Below the pieces are notes generated by a model. The model ran no database searches. It was not told the DNA's origin and saw only the letters and a program-made list of their open reading frames with translations. A stretch of DNA of 64,000 nt from the NCBI GenBank assembly GCA_932294295.1, contig OW028585.1, forward strand, positions 12,658,271-12,722,270, in the 5' to 3' direction. The stretch's first letter is position 1; each line of letters begins with the position of its first letter. This document shows, piece after piece, positions 10,779 through 21,820 of the stretch. The translations under genes were made by a program, and so were the position numbers. The stretch is from Alitta virens. Taxonomy: Eukaryota; Annelida; Polychaeta; Phyllodocida; Nereididae.

Positions 10779-11150
10779 TCAGTGACATGACCGCCCTGGG
10801 TCATGTGAAAAGAGTGGAGAGTTCACTGATGGGAGGTCCAGGCTTTGGTCTGTCTCCGTTGAGGGCTGGCTGTTGTAGATGAATTCGCATGGCTTTTCTG
10901 ATTTTTCGTCTGGTGGTGTTGAGTTCGCTTGCCAATATTTTAACATAGTTCCAGTCGATCTTGTGGTTTCTTGTGGTTTCTTGTGGTTAGTTGTGTCTGT
11001 GTGTTTCTTGATTGCCAAAGATGTAAGTTTCTTATGTCTTTCCAAGGGCTCTTCCAGCTTCGCCCATGTAACATTTTTTACAGTCTCAACTAAAAATGTG
11101 ATCTGATACACCACATTTATGTAGTTGAATTTTCTGGTCTTTGGGGTCAT
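10779..11150 (-). CDS. Hypothetical 123-residue reading frame, copy A
   Basis: An ATG-initiated frame (start MTPKTRKFNYINVVYQ) of basic, serine/threonine-rich composition ends in SHDPGRSCH and a stop. I recognise no domain and no cysteine/histidine cluster. In support: the 372-base frame is intact and identical in segment B (24184-24555), and a CCAAT motif in an ACCAATCAG context lies 82 bp upstream of the ATG. Against: the C copy is broken, no splice structure or homologue is known to me, and copies this similar are expected to share open frames by descent. It could be a first exon, a lineage-specific gene or chance. Confidence 0.35.
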   Translation of the reverse strand: MTPKTRKFNYINVVYQITFLVETVKNVTWAKLEEPLERHKKLTSLAIKKHTDTTNHKKPQETTRSTGTMLKYWQANSTPPDEKSEKPCEFIYNSQPSTETDQSLDLPSVNSPLFSHDPGRSCH

Positions 11151-11230
11151 TTTCCTGCCAGCAAAGGTCGCAGTAGAGCGACACTTTGCCTTCGATGGCT
11201 CAGTAATATGTCGCTATTCATATCATTTCT

Positions 11231-11240
11231 GATTGGTTGC
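11231..11240 (-). promoter_or_regulatory. CCAAT box (NF-Y type) upstream of the 123-codon frame
   Basis: On the minus strand the sequence reads AACCAATCAG, a good match to the NF-Y pentamer with its preferred flanks, 82-90 bp upstream of the ATG at 11150. That is a usual position for a metazoan CCAAT box. Promoter function is inferred only. Confidence 0.35.
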
Positions 11241-11285
11241 AACAGAAAGTTATTCAGACGATGCCTTGCAAAACGCTACCATATA

Positions 11286-11408
11286 TGTACTCAAGTGTCT
11301 ATGCCAGGGCAAGTAAAAGATCCCATCCATGGGGTAAATGTGTAACGTAGTGTGGACTCCAAGCGCCATGTCATCTCATCATAACGTCTGCCTGCAGTTG
11401 GTCATATT
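11286..11408 (+). repeat. SINE-2, body and tail (second copy in segment A)
   Basis: Same block order as the copy at 10096: TGTCTATGCCAGGGCAAG, AAAAGATCCCATCC, TAACGTAGTGTGGACTCC, CATAACGTCTGCCTGCAG. It lacks the tRNA-like head. The equivalents are 24691-24813 and 33357-33479. Confidence 0.8.
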
Positions 11409-11660
11409 GAGGTAAAATAAAACCTATACTCCACCAGACATATTTACTAGCTCGTTTGATTGTTTGGTTTGTTTAACTGATCTAAAAAGTCAATTAAAGT
11501 TCAGTTTGCTTTCGGAGGGAGTTAGGAGGGATTATATCAGAACAATAGAAAAACTATTTAGGTGGAGTGTTTTAAGTTTACACTTAAAACAGATGCATTC
11601 ATCAATGCTCTAATTAGAAGCTACTTAAGATGATTCATTAGCATCAGAGGTCCCATTGGC

Positions 11661-12636
11661 GTTCAAACATTTTTGACCAAATGGTCAAGTGCAACTTGCA
11701 ACTCACACAGTTGTCACTTTGATTGACAGTTGCTTGTTCAACCGTGGCAATGTTGTTGTTTTAGAATCATTGGAGTGTCAAATGCAGTGCTGGCAATTTA
11801 CTTTTATTTGCTGGCTCAGACGCATCACCACTGCTCTTACTGTAGTGTCTTGTTTAAAAAAAATTAATCCATGATTTAGTCCTATTCTATCCTATCCCAC
11901 AAAGAAAATATTTGAAATTCATGCATTATTGGCAACGTGTGGATTAATTAGCTGAAATACTTGTTATTAGGACGACTGTCTGCATGAATAATGGTTAAAA
12001 CCCCTTTTTATTTTTGTTCATATTTGCAAGGTGCCCTCACCACCGAAGTTTCAAAGGAAAAAAGATACCTTCTAAAAGGAAATAAAAAAAAAACGTATTA
12101 TTATACAATGTATAATTATAATCAACCACTACTAGGAATTTTACCTCAATATTAAAACTATCTACCTATCTACATGTCCATCGCAAACCTGTGCTTTTAT
12201 GTTTTGAATAAATATACAACTATGAAAGCACAGGTTTTTCATGGACATAGATAGATAGGTAGATAGATAGATAGATGTCACACATACCATGCCTTTCTAA
12301 ATGATTATATTAAATTCTTTTTTTTGTAACCAGTTGTTTGTCATAATTCAATAAAGGCTAGGTGTTTTTTTGTTTTTTTTTCCTTTTTTTCTTCAGAGAG
12401 ACATGTTGTGATTGTATATATGAGTACATTTGCCTGTATAAAAAAATAATTTCTGAATGTTGGCCAAACCCATTGATCCATTCTACAGGACTACTCGTTT
12501 TTCTGATCACTGCCTTGATCTTTGTTTTGTCTTATCAAACCCAAACATTGTCACAGTCGGCTGATTAAGTATCAACAAAGATGGCAACTCACAGAGCAAC
12601 AGTTGCTCTTGACCATTTGGTCAAAAATGTTTGAAC
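11661..12636. mobile_element. Element of about 976 bp with inverted termini (copy A)
   Basis: GTTCAAACATTTTTGACCAA opens the segment and its reverse complement closes it at 12607-12636. About 30 bp match exactly before partial similarity continues (GTGCAACTTGCAACTCAC against GTGAGTTGCC...GTTGCTC). Each terminus contains the near-palindrome TTGACCAAATGGTCAA. The inside has no long coding frame, so this is a non-autonomous DNA element by structure. Flanking target duplications are not obvious. Copies are at 25066-26034 and 33732-34700. Confidence 0.65.
12158..12266. repeat. Hairpin of about 42-bp arms nested in the element
   Basis: CTATCTACCTATCTACATGTCC and AAACCTGTGCTTT on the left pair with AAAGCACAGGTTT and GGACATAGATAGATAGG on the right, around a loop of about 22 bp. 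A three-base mismatch (CGC against TTC) interrupts the stem. It is conserved in segments B (about 25554-25664) and C (about 34222-34332). Confidence 0.75.
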
Positions 12637-12649
12637 ACCGTTAGGCCTA

Positions 12650-13034
12650 CACTGTGTGTCGTCACCTCAGAGCTCAGCCACCTATGCATGTGCATGTTTT
12701 GCTTGTTTACTCATCCAATGTAAATTAATCAATTTCTCTTATAGTCTATATGCTGGCCTATGGTATTAAAGGTCTAACAATGAAATTACAGAATAATTAG
12801 ATGTTCATGTGCTGAGTTAACATGATTCTTGTTCTGACAAACAGGTAATTCAGAAAAATTGCCTAAGCTAAAAAAATATGACTCCATTTCTCTTGTATTT
12901 TTAAGAGAAGATTTCTTAAGTCTATACTCAGCCTATCATCTACGTAGTTTAACCAATTAGATTGTTTAACTATGTAAACTAGCTAAGAATGTCCGTAACT
13001 AGGTCGCTTGTCTGTGAGGTGACGACACACAGTG
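12650..13034. mobile_element. Short element of about 385 bp with 20-bp TIRs (copy A)
   Basis: CACTGTGTGTCGTCACCTCA (12650-12669) has an exact inverted match at 13015-13034. It starts 14 bp after the preceding element, so two non-autonomous elements sit back to back. No coding frame is present. Copies are at about 26047-26433 (left TIR altered to CTCTGTGTGTCG) and 34713-35099. Confidence 0.65.
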
Positions 13035-13500
13035 ATTCTTTTTTCACAACTTTGTTGTGATCGCGGCACAAATCTAGTTAGAGGAAAAATTAAAATGTAT
13101 TACAGTGACTGCTGAATTTTATATAAAATACTGTTTAAAACGTACTTCAAGGAATTTAAGCCCCCCCCCCCCCCCCAGTCCCCTCTCCTAAATCCGCTAC
13201 TGCAATGATTCCGTCAACACTAAATGAAAATGGGCAAGTTGTTCAAAGCCTGCTACAAAACTTTTATTTTTACCTAAATGCGCTGGTTTACGACAGCAGA
13301 AGTGATGCAATTTGCTGGCGATCACTTAAGTCACATACGAATAGGTGTTAAGGGGAGGGGGGGGGGGGTAAAGGGTGAATCCCCCCCCCCCCCCCCAATA
13401 CCTGGATGCATTTATTCCTGCTACCCGCTGTACCGGATCACTTAAGACTTTCAGGGAGCAGTGTGCAGATCTACATTTGCAATTCAGTGTTGTAATCTAC
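13035..13500. other. Poly-C and poly-G tracts upstream of the candidate exon
   Basis: A C-run at 13160-13176 is followed by CTCCTAAATCCGCTACTG, a motif found next to G/C-runs at four places in the window. At 13352-13369 a long G-run is followed within 12 bp by a C-run (13381-13396), able to form a hairpin or quadruplex. Run lengths differ between the three copies. No coding sequence is seen. Confidence 0.6.
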
Positions 13501-13877
13501 ACTGGTGATTTTAACATCGGAACATTTTTAATTTGATCAACTTGGACTCTAAAAAGTTTTCGACTCTACCGAAGTAACCTTGTCGGGCAGAAGAACCAGA
13601 GACATAATATCGGCTTATGAAACTTCGCCGCAGATCATTTGACGTTAAGGCTGTTTTTTGATTGCCAGACAGCTTTTTGACTCTGTGGCATTGAGATCAC
13701 CTTTAAGACTGTACACTCGCCAGTTGGCGCCAGTTTAGTCGAAAGTCAAACTGTGAAAAACGACCAGCAAAGATTCAAACACTTGGCAGGAGGCTTTCGC
13801 AGGATTAGGCACTCACGAATTGAAGCTATCTAGAACTTTTGGAAGATTTTGGACTTTAAAAAAAAATCTTTTAAAAA

Positions 13878-13963
13878 ATGTCTCATCACACTGAGCATGG
13901 ATTTGATAACCCAGCGTTTGATGGAGGGACAGATGGTTATGACATCGATGCAGGCAATCAAGG
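13878..13963 (+). CDS. Candidate first coding exon, copy A
   Basis: An ATG with an in-frame TAA six bases upstream opens 28 codons plus two bases, ending AATCAAGG before GTGAGC, a good splice donor (GT at 13964). The peptide begins MSHHTEHGFDNPAFDGG and is acidic and hydrophilic, like the cytoplasmic N-terminus of a membrane transporter. I do not recognise the protein, and the resemblance of GFDNPAF to transporter tails is only an impression. The coding 86 bases are identical in all three segments, while the UTR-like 300 bp upstream and the intron carry changes. Downstream exons were not found in the window, so the gene may continue beyond it or each copy may be an orphan exon. Confidence 0.45.
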
Positions 13964-14068
13964 GTGAGCTGAGAAATTTCTTGTATTTTTGGACAAAATG
14001 ATTGTTATTTCATTATGAGAATATGCATATAGTAGCGCATAGCGTATTATGGGCATAGTTGATACTCT

Positions 14069-14152
14069 GTCTGTCTCTATCTATCTATCTATCTATCTAT
14101 CTATCCGACTATCTATCTATTTATCTATCCATCTATCTATATATCTGTCTTT
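14069..14152. repeat. (TCTA)n microsatellite in the putative intron
   Basis: A tetranucleotide tract beginning 106 bp after the putative donor. It is longer in B (27442-27530) and C (36123-36195). Confidence 0.9.
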
Positions 14153-14189
14153 TTTTCTCATAGAGGACTTCTTATTTAGTTTACCAAGT

Positions 14190-14203
14190 GTTACCATGGA
14201 AAC
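14190..14203 (+). promoter_or_regulatory. RFX X-box-like motif in putative intron 1 (copy A)
   Basis: GTTACCATGGAAAC fits the X-box consensus GTHNYYATRRNAAC bound by RFX factors, 226 bp downstream of the candidate donor. It is conserved at 27580-27593 and 36247-36260. Function is inferred, and short sites occur by chance. Confidence 0.3.
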
Positions 14204-14394
14204 GTGCCACTGGTGTCGCATATATATTATATAATTTTTAAGGCCAGTTTTACATAACTTGTTATTCACGGCAAGATGTTAGTTTTTGAAAGTTAGAAAA
14301 ATACTGTTTCAAATATTTTAATTGTTGATGGCTGTTTTTATAATTTGTTCTTCTAACTACATTGTCGGCTCATAAAAGATGCATCCTGTGTCCT

Positions 14395-14590
14395 GAATAT
14401 CACATTTGAAAGATTTATTGTGGACAAGTACTGTTTTTGGACGCAGTACTTGGACTTAAGAACCAAGTACTCAGTACTTGTACTTTGACTCGAAGCGGTT
14501 CAAAATGAAGTACTTGGACTTGCACTTGAAGCCAAAGTACTTGCAAGTATCTTTCGAGCATTTCAAGTATTTACTATTTTAAGATACCGA
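14395..14590. repeat. AAGTACTT-rich palindromic repeat
   Basis: Many overlapping ACTTGTACTT / AAGTACTTG motifs, self-complementary through AAGTACTT. Equivalents are at about 27800-27965 and 36480-36635. A second block of the same kind lies 1.3 kb downstream in B (29150-29340) and C (37820-38005). Confidence 0.75.
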
Positions 14591-14757
14591 TAAAGGCAAT
14601 TTATTTATAATTATAGCAACCTATTTTATCTATCAGGAATATAGTGTGTAGAACAATAGACACAATAGACATAGGGGTAGCTGCTATCAACCCCCATTAG
14701 ACAAGAAATCAGTGGGGGTCATTCCAATTGTCTTAATCCCCATTCATCACCTGTTAG

Positions 14758-15975
14758 TTAATGGATTTAAAAATTAATCTTTTCCCCATTTTCTGTTGTC
14801 AACTATGAAGATGTAGCATGTGGTTTTGGCATTGCTTTCTCTAAAAATATAAAAATATTGCTGTTCGGCCAGCCACCATCATAAAAAAATGAAAACAAGA
14901 ATTTTTCTTAAAGGTGAATATCAATTGTAGCTTTTTATTTATTTAATTATTATATATAATAACATATTACCTTGCACATTTAACAATACATAATATTGGT
15001 TAAAGATTAGTGTTTTATGTTACAAAAAAAAAATTGATTAACACATATAGCTTAATGCCTTATAGAAAATTTATAGATGACAAATTTATATGAAAATGAT
15101 ATGCTTGGCAGATACATATGCAAGGCTGTCAGTTGTAAATACCAAGTTATTTTAGCTACCAAGGTAATTTTATTCACTAAGTATGCTAAGTGTACCTTAT
15201 TTTCTTAATATTATGTAAATTCTCACTCACAACCGATTATTTAACTTTGACTTTTTGTCTTTTTTGACATGAATATAGCCAAAAAGGGAAAACAAGGGTA
15301 AAGGGGTGAAATTCCACTGAGCATAAGTTTATTGTACCCCCAATTAGCAGGTCATAAAAGTGTGAGCGAGACAGTGATTCTACTTTTGATCTACAAGACT
15401 GTTCTCTTCTGTTCTGGTGGCTCTGGTGGCTCCATGATCGAAATAACATGCAAAGTCTCTGGGCTGAAACTCATGCACCCTCAAGGTAATAAAAAAACAT
15501 AGGCTGCTGCAGCAGCACACCCTCGGTAGCTTAGAGAAATTAAACTGTGAATATTGACCTCTCATCTTATCTATATCTTATCTTGTATTGTATATGAACT
15601 TTATTTGTTGTCTTAATGTCATCAAATTAATAATAAATGATGGAGAGCATGGACCCAGGCAATTTACTATCTATCTATCTATCTATCTATGTATCTATCC
15701 CTCTATCCATCTACCTACCTACCTTTGTCAAATACTTACTGGTGAAGTAGTAAGCGGAATGCAGCGCTACAACCTATGTTTGACCGGCTACTTGCCAGTG
15801 ATAATTTTGATGACCACTGTAAATGTGTCACAAAAAATTATGAACAGTTTTTTCGAGTGATGATGCTTGGAATTCGGCTAGCTGGGCACTGACTTTGAGG
15901 GATGCACTTCACATGCCAGCGTGTTACAGCGTTTCTTTCCACGGCTTGGCTCTTGATACGTGACGATTGTTGCGA
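14758..15975. other. Spacer between segments A and B
   Basis: This 1.2-kb stretch is not duplicated elsewhere in the window. It contains a (TCTA)n tract at 15669-15722. Several short open frames exist on both strands, but none shows a motif, good start context or splice signals, so I call no gene. Confidence 0.5.
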
Positions 15976-16049
15976 GGGGTGGGGGCCTAGCTTAGTGGTA
16001 GCGCGCTGGGCTTCCAACCGCTGGGTCCTGGGTTAAATTTCCGGTCGAG
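15976..16049 (+). repeat. SINE-1 tRNA-like head, truncated
   Basis: The copy contains a box A-like CTAGCTTAGTGGTAG, a loop CTTCCAA (anticodon TCC, Gly-like) and a degraded box B (GGTTAAATTTCC for GGTTCGATTCC). It matches the head of the full SINE at 42626. Instead of the SINE body it runs straight into the 70-bp inverted block at 16046, so the SINE is broken at the segment B junction. Confidence 0.7.
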
Positions 16050-16115
16050 TTCAAATACATTGGGAAATTACAGGAATACACGTGTTGTTAGAAGGCCTAC
16101 ATAAGTTATAAATTC
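16046..16115 (-). repeat. 70-bp inverted fragment at the left junction of segment B
   Basis: Bases 16046-16115 are an exact reverse complement of 16518-16587, which has a direct counterpart at 1654-1723. It lies between the SINE-1 head and the first base shared by A and B (16121). A short inverted insert at a duplication breakpoint is the mark left by template switching during break repair. Confidence 0.9.
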
Positions 16116-16675
16116 TAAATGTCTATCTGTCTATTATCTATCAATCTATCTATCTATCAATATATCTATCTATTTATCTATCTATCTTAAATCTTCTATC
16201 TATCTATCTATCTATCTATCTTAAATATTCTATCTGCCACTACAATGTAGTGACTCTGTAAATGAACCCACATGACTGGACTGACCTTGAAATGCTGTAA
16301 TTTCACCTCGAACTTGACAATTTTACGAGGATTCTTAGATTTCTGATAATTTATTGCAGCAACTGGTGCCAAAGGTCATATCAAAGCAATTTACAATATA
16401 CTGAAAAGGTTTCAAGTTAGATAGGTAAATACTGCCTATAACGCATGAAAAGATTCGAAGTGAGGTATTATAATGTATTGATGACTACCGTCAACATGTG
16501 ATTTATGAGACAAATATGAATTTATAACTTATGTAGGCCTTCTAACAACACGTGTATTCCTGTAATTTCCCAATGTATTTGAACTCGTATGCTTTTAAAT
16601 GGAAAAATATGACAATTTCTAAATTTTTTATGTTTGATCGCATCAAAAACAAACAGAAGCACCAAAATTATTTTT

Positions 16676-19568
16676 GGTCCTAATAATGTGGTCTTAATTA
16701 TTAATAGTGAGGTGATCTGAAGTCACTGTCAGGTGTCCTATCCTAATCATGCTTATAGTGAGGTGGTCTTAATAGTGAGGTGGTCTTAATGACAAGGTGG
16801 TCTTAATGACAAGGTGATCTTAATAGTGAGGTGGTCTTAATAGTGAAGTGGTCTTAATAGTGTGGTGGTCTTAATGACAAGGTGGTCTTAATGACAAGGT
16901 GATCTTAATAGTGAGGTGGTCTTAATAGTGAGGTGGTCTTAATAGTGAGGCAGTCTTAATAGTGAGGTGGTCTTAATAGTGAGGCAGTCTTAATAGTGAG
17001 GTGGTCTTAATAGTGTGGTGGTCTTAATAGTGAGGCAGTCTTAATAGTGAGGTGGTCTTAATAGTGAGGCAGTCTTAATAGTGAGGTGGTCTTAATAGTG
17101 TGGTGGTCTTAATAGTGAGGCAGTCTTAATAGTGAGGTGGTCTTAATAGTGAGGCAGTCTTAATAGTGGGGTGGTCTTAATAGTGAGGTGGTCTTAATAG
17201 TGAGGCAGTCTTAATAGTGGGGTGGTCTTAATAGTGTGGTGGTCTTAATAGTGAGGCAGTCTTAATAGTGAGGTGGTCTTAATAGTGAGGCAGTCTTAAT
17301 AGTGGGGTGGTCTTAATAGTGAGGTGGTCTTAATAGTGAGGCAGTCTTAATAGTGAGGTGGTCTTAATAGTGTGGTGGTCTTAATAGTGAGGCAGTCTTA
17401 ATAGTGAGGTGGTCTTAATAGTGAGGCAGTCTTAATAGTGAGGTGGTCTTAATAGTGTGGTGGTCTTAATAGTGAGGCAGTCTTAATAGTGAGGTGGTCT
17501 TAATAGTGAGGCAGTCTTAATAGTGGGGTGGTCTTAATAGTGAGGTGGTCTTAATAGTGAGGCAGTCTTAATAGTGAGGTGGTCTTAATAGTGAGATGAT
17601 CTTAATAGTGAGGTGGTCTTAATAGTGAGGTGGTCTTAATAGTGAGGTGGTCTTAATAGTGTGGTGGTCTTAATAGTGAGATGATCTTAATAGTGAGGTG
17701 GTCTTAATAGTGAGGTGGTCTTAATAGTGAGGTGGTCTTAATAGTGTGGTGGTCTTAATGACAAGGTGATCTTAATAGTGAGGTGATCTTAATAGTGAGG
17801 TGGTCTTAATAGTGAGATGGTCTTTATAGTGAGGTGGTCTTAATAGTGTGGTGGTCTTAATGACAAGGTGATCTTAATAGTGAGGTGATCTTAATAGTGA
17901 GGTGGTCTTAATAGTGAGATGGTCTTTATAGTGAGGTGGTCTTAATAGTGAGGTGGTCTTAATAGTGAAGTGGTCTTAATAATGAGGTGGTCATAATAGT
18001 GAGATGGTTTTAATAGTGAGGTGGTCTTAATAGTGAGATGATCTTAATAGCGAGGTGGTCTTAATAGCGAGGTGGTCTTAATAGCGAGGTGGGCTTAATA
18101 GTGAGGTGGTCTTAATAGTGTGGTGGTCTTAATAGTGAGGTGGTCTTAATAGTGAGATGATCTTAATAGTGAGGTGGTCTTAATAGTGAGGTGGTCTTAA
18201 TAGTGAGGTGGTCTTAATAGTGAAGTGGTCTTAATAGTGTGGTGGTCTTAATGCCATGGTGATCTTAATAGTGAGGTGGTCTTAATAGTGAGGTGGTCTT
18301 AATAGTGAGATGGTCTTTATAGTGAGGTGGTCTTAATAGTGAGGTGGTCTTAATAGTGAAGTGGTCTTAATAATGAGGTGGTCATAATAGTGAGATGGTT
18401 TTAATAGTGAGGTGGTCTTAATAGTGAGATGATCTTAATAGCGAGGTGGTCTTAATAGCGAGGTGGTCTTAATAGTGAGGTGGTCTTAATAGTGAGGTGG
18501 TCTTAATAGTGAAGTGGTCTTAATAATGAGGTGGTCATAATAGTGAGATGGTCTTAATAGTGAGGTGGTCTTAATAGTGAGATGATCTTAATAGTGAGGT
18601 GGTCTTAATAGTGAGGTGGTCTTAATAGTGAAGTGGTCTTAATAGTGTGGTGGTCTTAATGACAAGGTGATCTTAATAGTGAGGTGGTCTTATAGTGAGG
18701 TGGTCTTAATAGTGAGATGGTCTTTATAGTGAGGTGGTCTTAATAGTGAGGTGGTCTTAATAGTGAAGTGGTCTTAATAATGAGGTGGTCATAATAGTGA
18801 GATGGTTTTAATAGTGAGGTGGTCTTAATAGTGAGATGATCTTAATAGCGAGGTGGTCTTAATAGCGAGGTGGTCTTAATAGTGAGGTGGGCTTAATAGT
18901 GAGGTGGTCTTAATAGTGAGGTGGTCTTAATAGTGAAGTGGTCTTAATAATGAGGTGGTCATAATAGTGAGATGGTCTTAATAGTGAGGTGGTCTTAATA
19001 GTGAGATGATCTTAATAGTGAGGTGATCTTAATAGTGAGATGGTCTTAATTGTGAGATGGTCTTAATAGTGAGGTGGTCTTAATAGTGAGGTGGTCTTAA
19101 TAGTGAGATGATCTTAATAGTGAGGTGGTCTTAATAGTGAGGTGGTCTTAATAGTGTGGTGGTCTTAATGACAAGGTGATCTTAATATTAGGTGGTCTTA
19201 ATAATGAGGTGGTCATAATAGTGAGATGGTCTCAATAGTGAGATGGTCCTAATAGTGAAGTGGTCTTAATAGTGAGGTGGTCTTAATAGTGAGGTGGTCT
19301 TAATAGTGATCTTAATAGTGAGATGATCTTAGTTGTGAGGTGGTCTCCATAATGAGGTGGTCTTAAAAGTGAGGGGTCTTTATAGTGAGGTGGTCTTAAT
19401 AACAAGGTGGTCTTAATAGTGAGATGATCTTAATAGTAAGGTGGTCTTAATAACAAGGTGATCTTAATAGTGAGGTGGTTTTAATAGTGAGGTGGTTTCC
19501 ATGATGAGATGGTCTAGATTGTGAGGTGGTCTTAACAGTGACTTTGTCATAATAGTTAGGTGGTCCTC
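16676..19568 (+). repeat. 17-bp minisatellite array, copy B
   Basis: About 2.9 kb of sense units with the same order of variant domains as array A: GACAAGG units, then the GAGGCAG-containing higher-order domain (about 16947-17575), then the GAGATGATC / GAAGTGG domain. Shared order means the array already had this structure before the A/B duplication. Block-level gains and losses explain the roughly 150-bp difference. Confidence 0.98.
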
Positions 19569-20507
19569 AAGCAGGTTTTGAATGTTTATGTATATACTAT
19601 TTATGGAATTGATTGGTGGGGAAATTTATTTTTTGTTCAAATATGGAATTATGTGTTCAAATTTGTTGATAACTGGTTGCATAAATGTATCATATTAATT
19701 CATGTCATTGGTACATGGATAAAATTCTATATATAGAACAGGATTTTAATTGGATTTTTTTTTTTGTGGGTGGTTAGATAATTATGCTGATAAAATTATC
19801 ATTTAAGCATTTTGGCCACACCTAAATTATTTTTTGGGAATTTTGTTGTGGTAAAAAAAGTATATTTACTGGGCAAGAGGGATACAATGCAGTTCATTTC
19901 TACGGATTAATTAATAATCTAAACAATTATTACCAAATCTGGGAATATTATATTACATAACAATGTATCTTATAATCTATGATGATTGAAAACAAAAATT
20001 GTTTTGCTATAACAAGGAAATTATATATAGATGTGGACTCCCAAGTAGCCGTATCATCTCATCATCACGTCTGCCTGCAGCTGGTTACATAAGCTGACTT
20101 AAACGGACCAATCAAACTGAGGCAATATGAATGATACAGTACTATAGGAAAACCACAACTTGTCGCTGATCTGTTTTTCAGATCAGATGAGGTGGGTGCA
20201 AAGATCAGATAAGTGGGAAATTATTAAAATCGGATGAAAATTGATGAAGTTATTTAATAAAATGTGCACCAAGACAGTCTATATTTTTGAATGGGAACAA
20301 GATGAAGACAGCGTCACCAGCACTATGAACTTTGGTTGGTTCCGTTTGTGGCGTTGCAACTCTTGTCCGAGTTTTGCGTATCCTTATTTCGAAGATTCTA
20401 GACGTCTGATTGGCTGAGAGGCCGTAAATTTATTATTTTTTATTGGCGGTGACGGTCGACGATCATCCCTGTCGAAATGGAGGTCAAATAAGAAAAAGAT
20501 AATTTTC
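19569..20507. other. Non-coding stretch, copy B, with SINE-2 fragment at 20032-20091
   Basis: The counterpart of 4859-5796. The SINE-2 tail at 20032-20091 is the only recognisable repeat. No gene is seen. Confidence 0.6.
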
Positions 20508-20846
20508 GGAAACAGTGTAAACTGTGACCTATCGCGACCTAAAATTCAGGTAAACCTATCGTAGTGACCAACGTCATGAACGTTCTCGATTCGTGATACA
20601 TTTGCGGCCCCAATTCATTCAATTTTTGTCAGATATTCAAAATTTAAATTTTGTAATTTACATAAACCTATTTACTGTTATAGTATAAGGCTTGCATTAA
20701 TCTGTCTCATGGCCGTATGCATTTCGTCCTTATTTGGATTTAGCAACGTCTTGAGTTTCCTTATTTTGGCATTGCATGAACGTCATGCACTATTATAAGT
20801 TTACCTGGTTTTTAGGTCGCGATGGGTCACGGTTTACACTATTTCC
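20508..20846. mobile_element. Inverted-repeat element, copy B
   Basis: Arms 20508-20566 and 20788-20846 correspond to 5797-5855 and 6071-6129. The left arm reads ATCGCGACCTAAAA, which pairs better with the right arm than in copy A. The left flank carries more substitutions than the surrounding duplicated DNA. Confidence 0.6.
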
Positions 20847-21004
20847 AAAAATGTATTTCAATTCTACTCTTGGCTCCATGATTTGAGGGAGGCCTTTATT
20901 TTTTTGGGATGGCAGCTTACCCGGACTTCTATTCGAGGTGGGCCTCTATTTGAAGGGGGCGTTTATTCGAGTAAATAGGGTATATGCAAGAGTCTGGATT
21001 ATTA

Positions 21005-21085
21005 TATATATATATAGATTTTTATTGACAGCTAAATATCAAATTGATACATGTGTCAGCATGACAAGATAATAAATGGCAAAAA
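21005..21085 (-). repeat. Truncated copy of the 6285/51775 dispersed repeat
   Basis: Only the AATAAAAATC end and about 80 bp remain before the sequence joins TGGTTAATCACAATGCGG, as at 6829 in copy A. The missing part matches the full repeat at 51775-52300. Confidence 0.7.
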
Positions 21086-21763
21086 TGGTTAATCACAATG
21101 CGGTAGATTAGAATTATGATATTGCTGTTAATAAGTGTTATTTCAAAGCATAACACATGTTTTCCTTGTAAAAATAAAAAAATAATAATATACATATATT
21201 CTTGTAATTAGTGTTGAAACGCTGATTAGATAGCTACACAATCCCCTGGTGGCAGATATAATGATGAGATGTTAAGATTGACCCTCTAAATAGACTATTA
21301 TGAACCTATATGAATAAATAACCATTTTAGCATGAATGGTATTGAGGCTGTAAAATAATAACCGGTAATACACCAGCAAATTATTATTTTAATAGCGTGT
21401 TATTTTGGGCGTGTCTGGCTACATTTAAGTGATATATGAAAATCTATATTGAATAAATTTGAATTTAATTTAATGTAATATATATATGTTTATGGCTGTA
21501 GATACTAATGCATTACAATATGGTGTATTTGCAAAATAACAGTTAAATTCAAATTGCAAAATAACAATTTTATAAATAATTAATCAAATAGTACAAAAGT
21601 AAATCAATGTGTCCTTGTGTGAATCTGGATCCACATAAAGTTCATGACTAATACGTTCATTGTAGGTATACACAAAAATTACAAAATATGGGGTATATAA
21701 ATTATCTAAATCAGGTTTAAAGGGGAAAAAAAATATCATACAATTGTATATTTCATGTAATTC

Positions 21764-21820
<57 letters not shown>

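Larger units (their letters stand above)
1198..14757 (+). repeat. Segmental duplication, copy A
   Basis: This 13.6-kb block is collinear with 16121-28146 (copy B). Its right part (7487 on) is also collinear with 30136-36813 (copy C). Differences from B include a 3' LINE insertion at 8583-9407, about 460 bp extra at 6370-6830, about 150 bp more minisatellite and scattered substitutions. The right boundary is sharp: after CACCTGTTAG, A reads TTAATGG and B and C read AAATAATGG. Confidence 0.95.

Noticed and set aside
15237..15565. Possible small genes in the A/B spacer
   Set aside because: Short overlapping frames without motifs, duplicates or splice signals.
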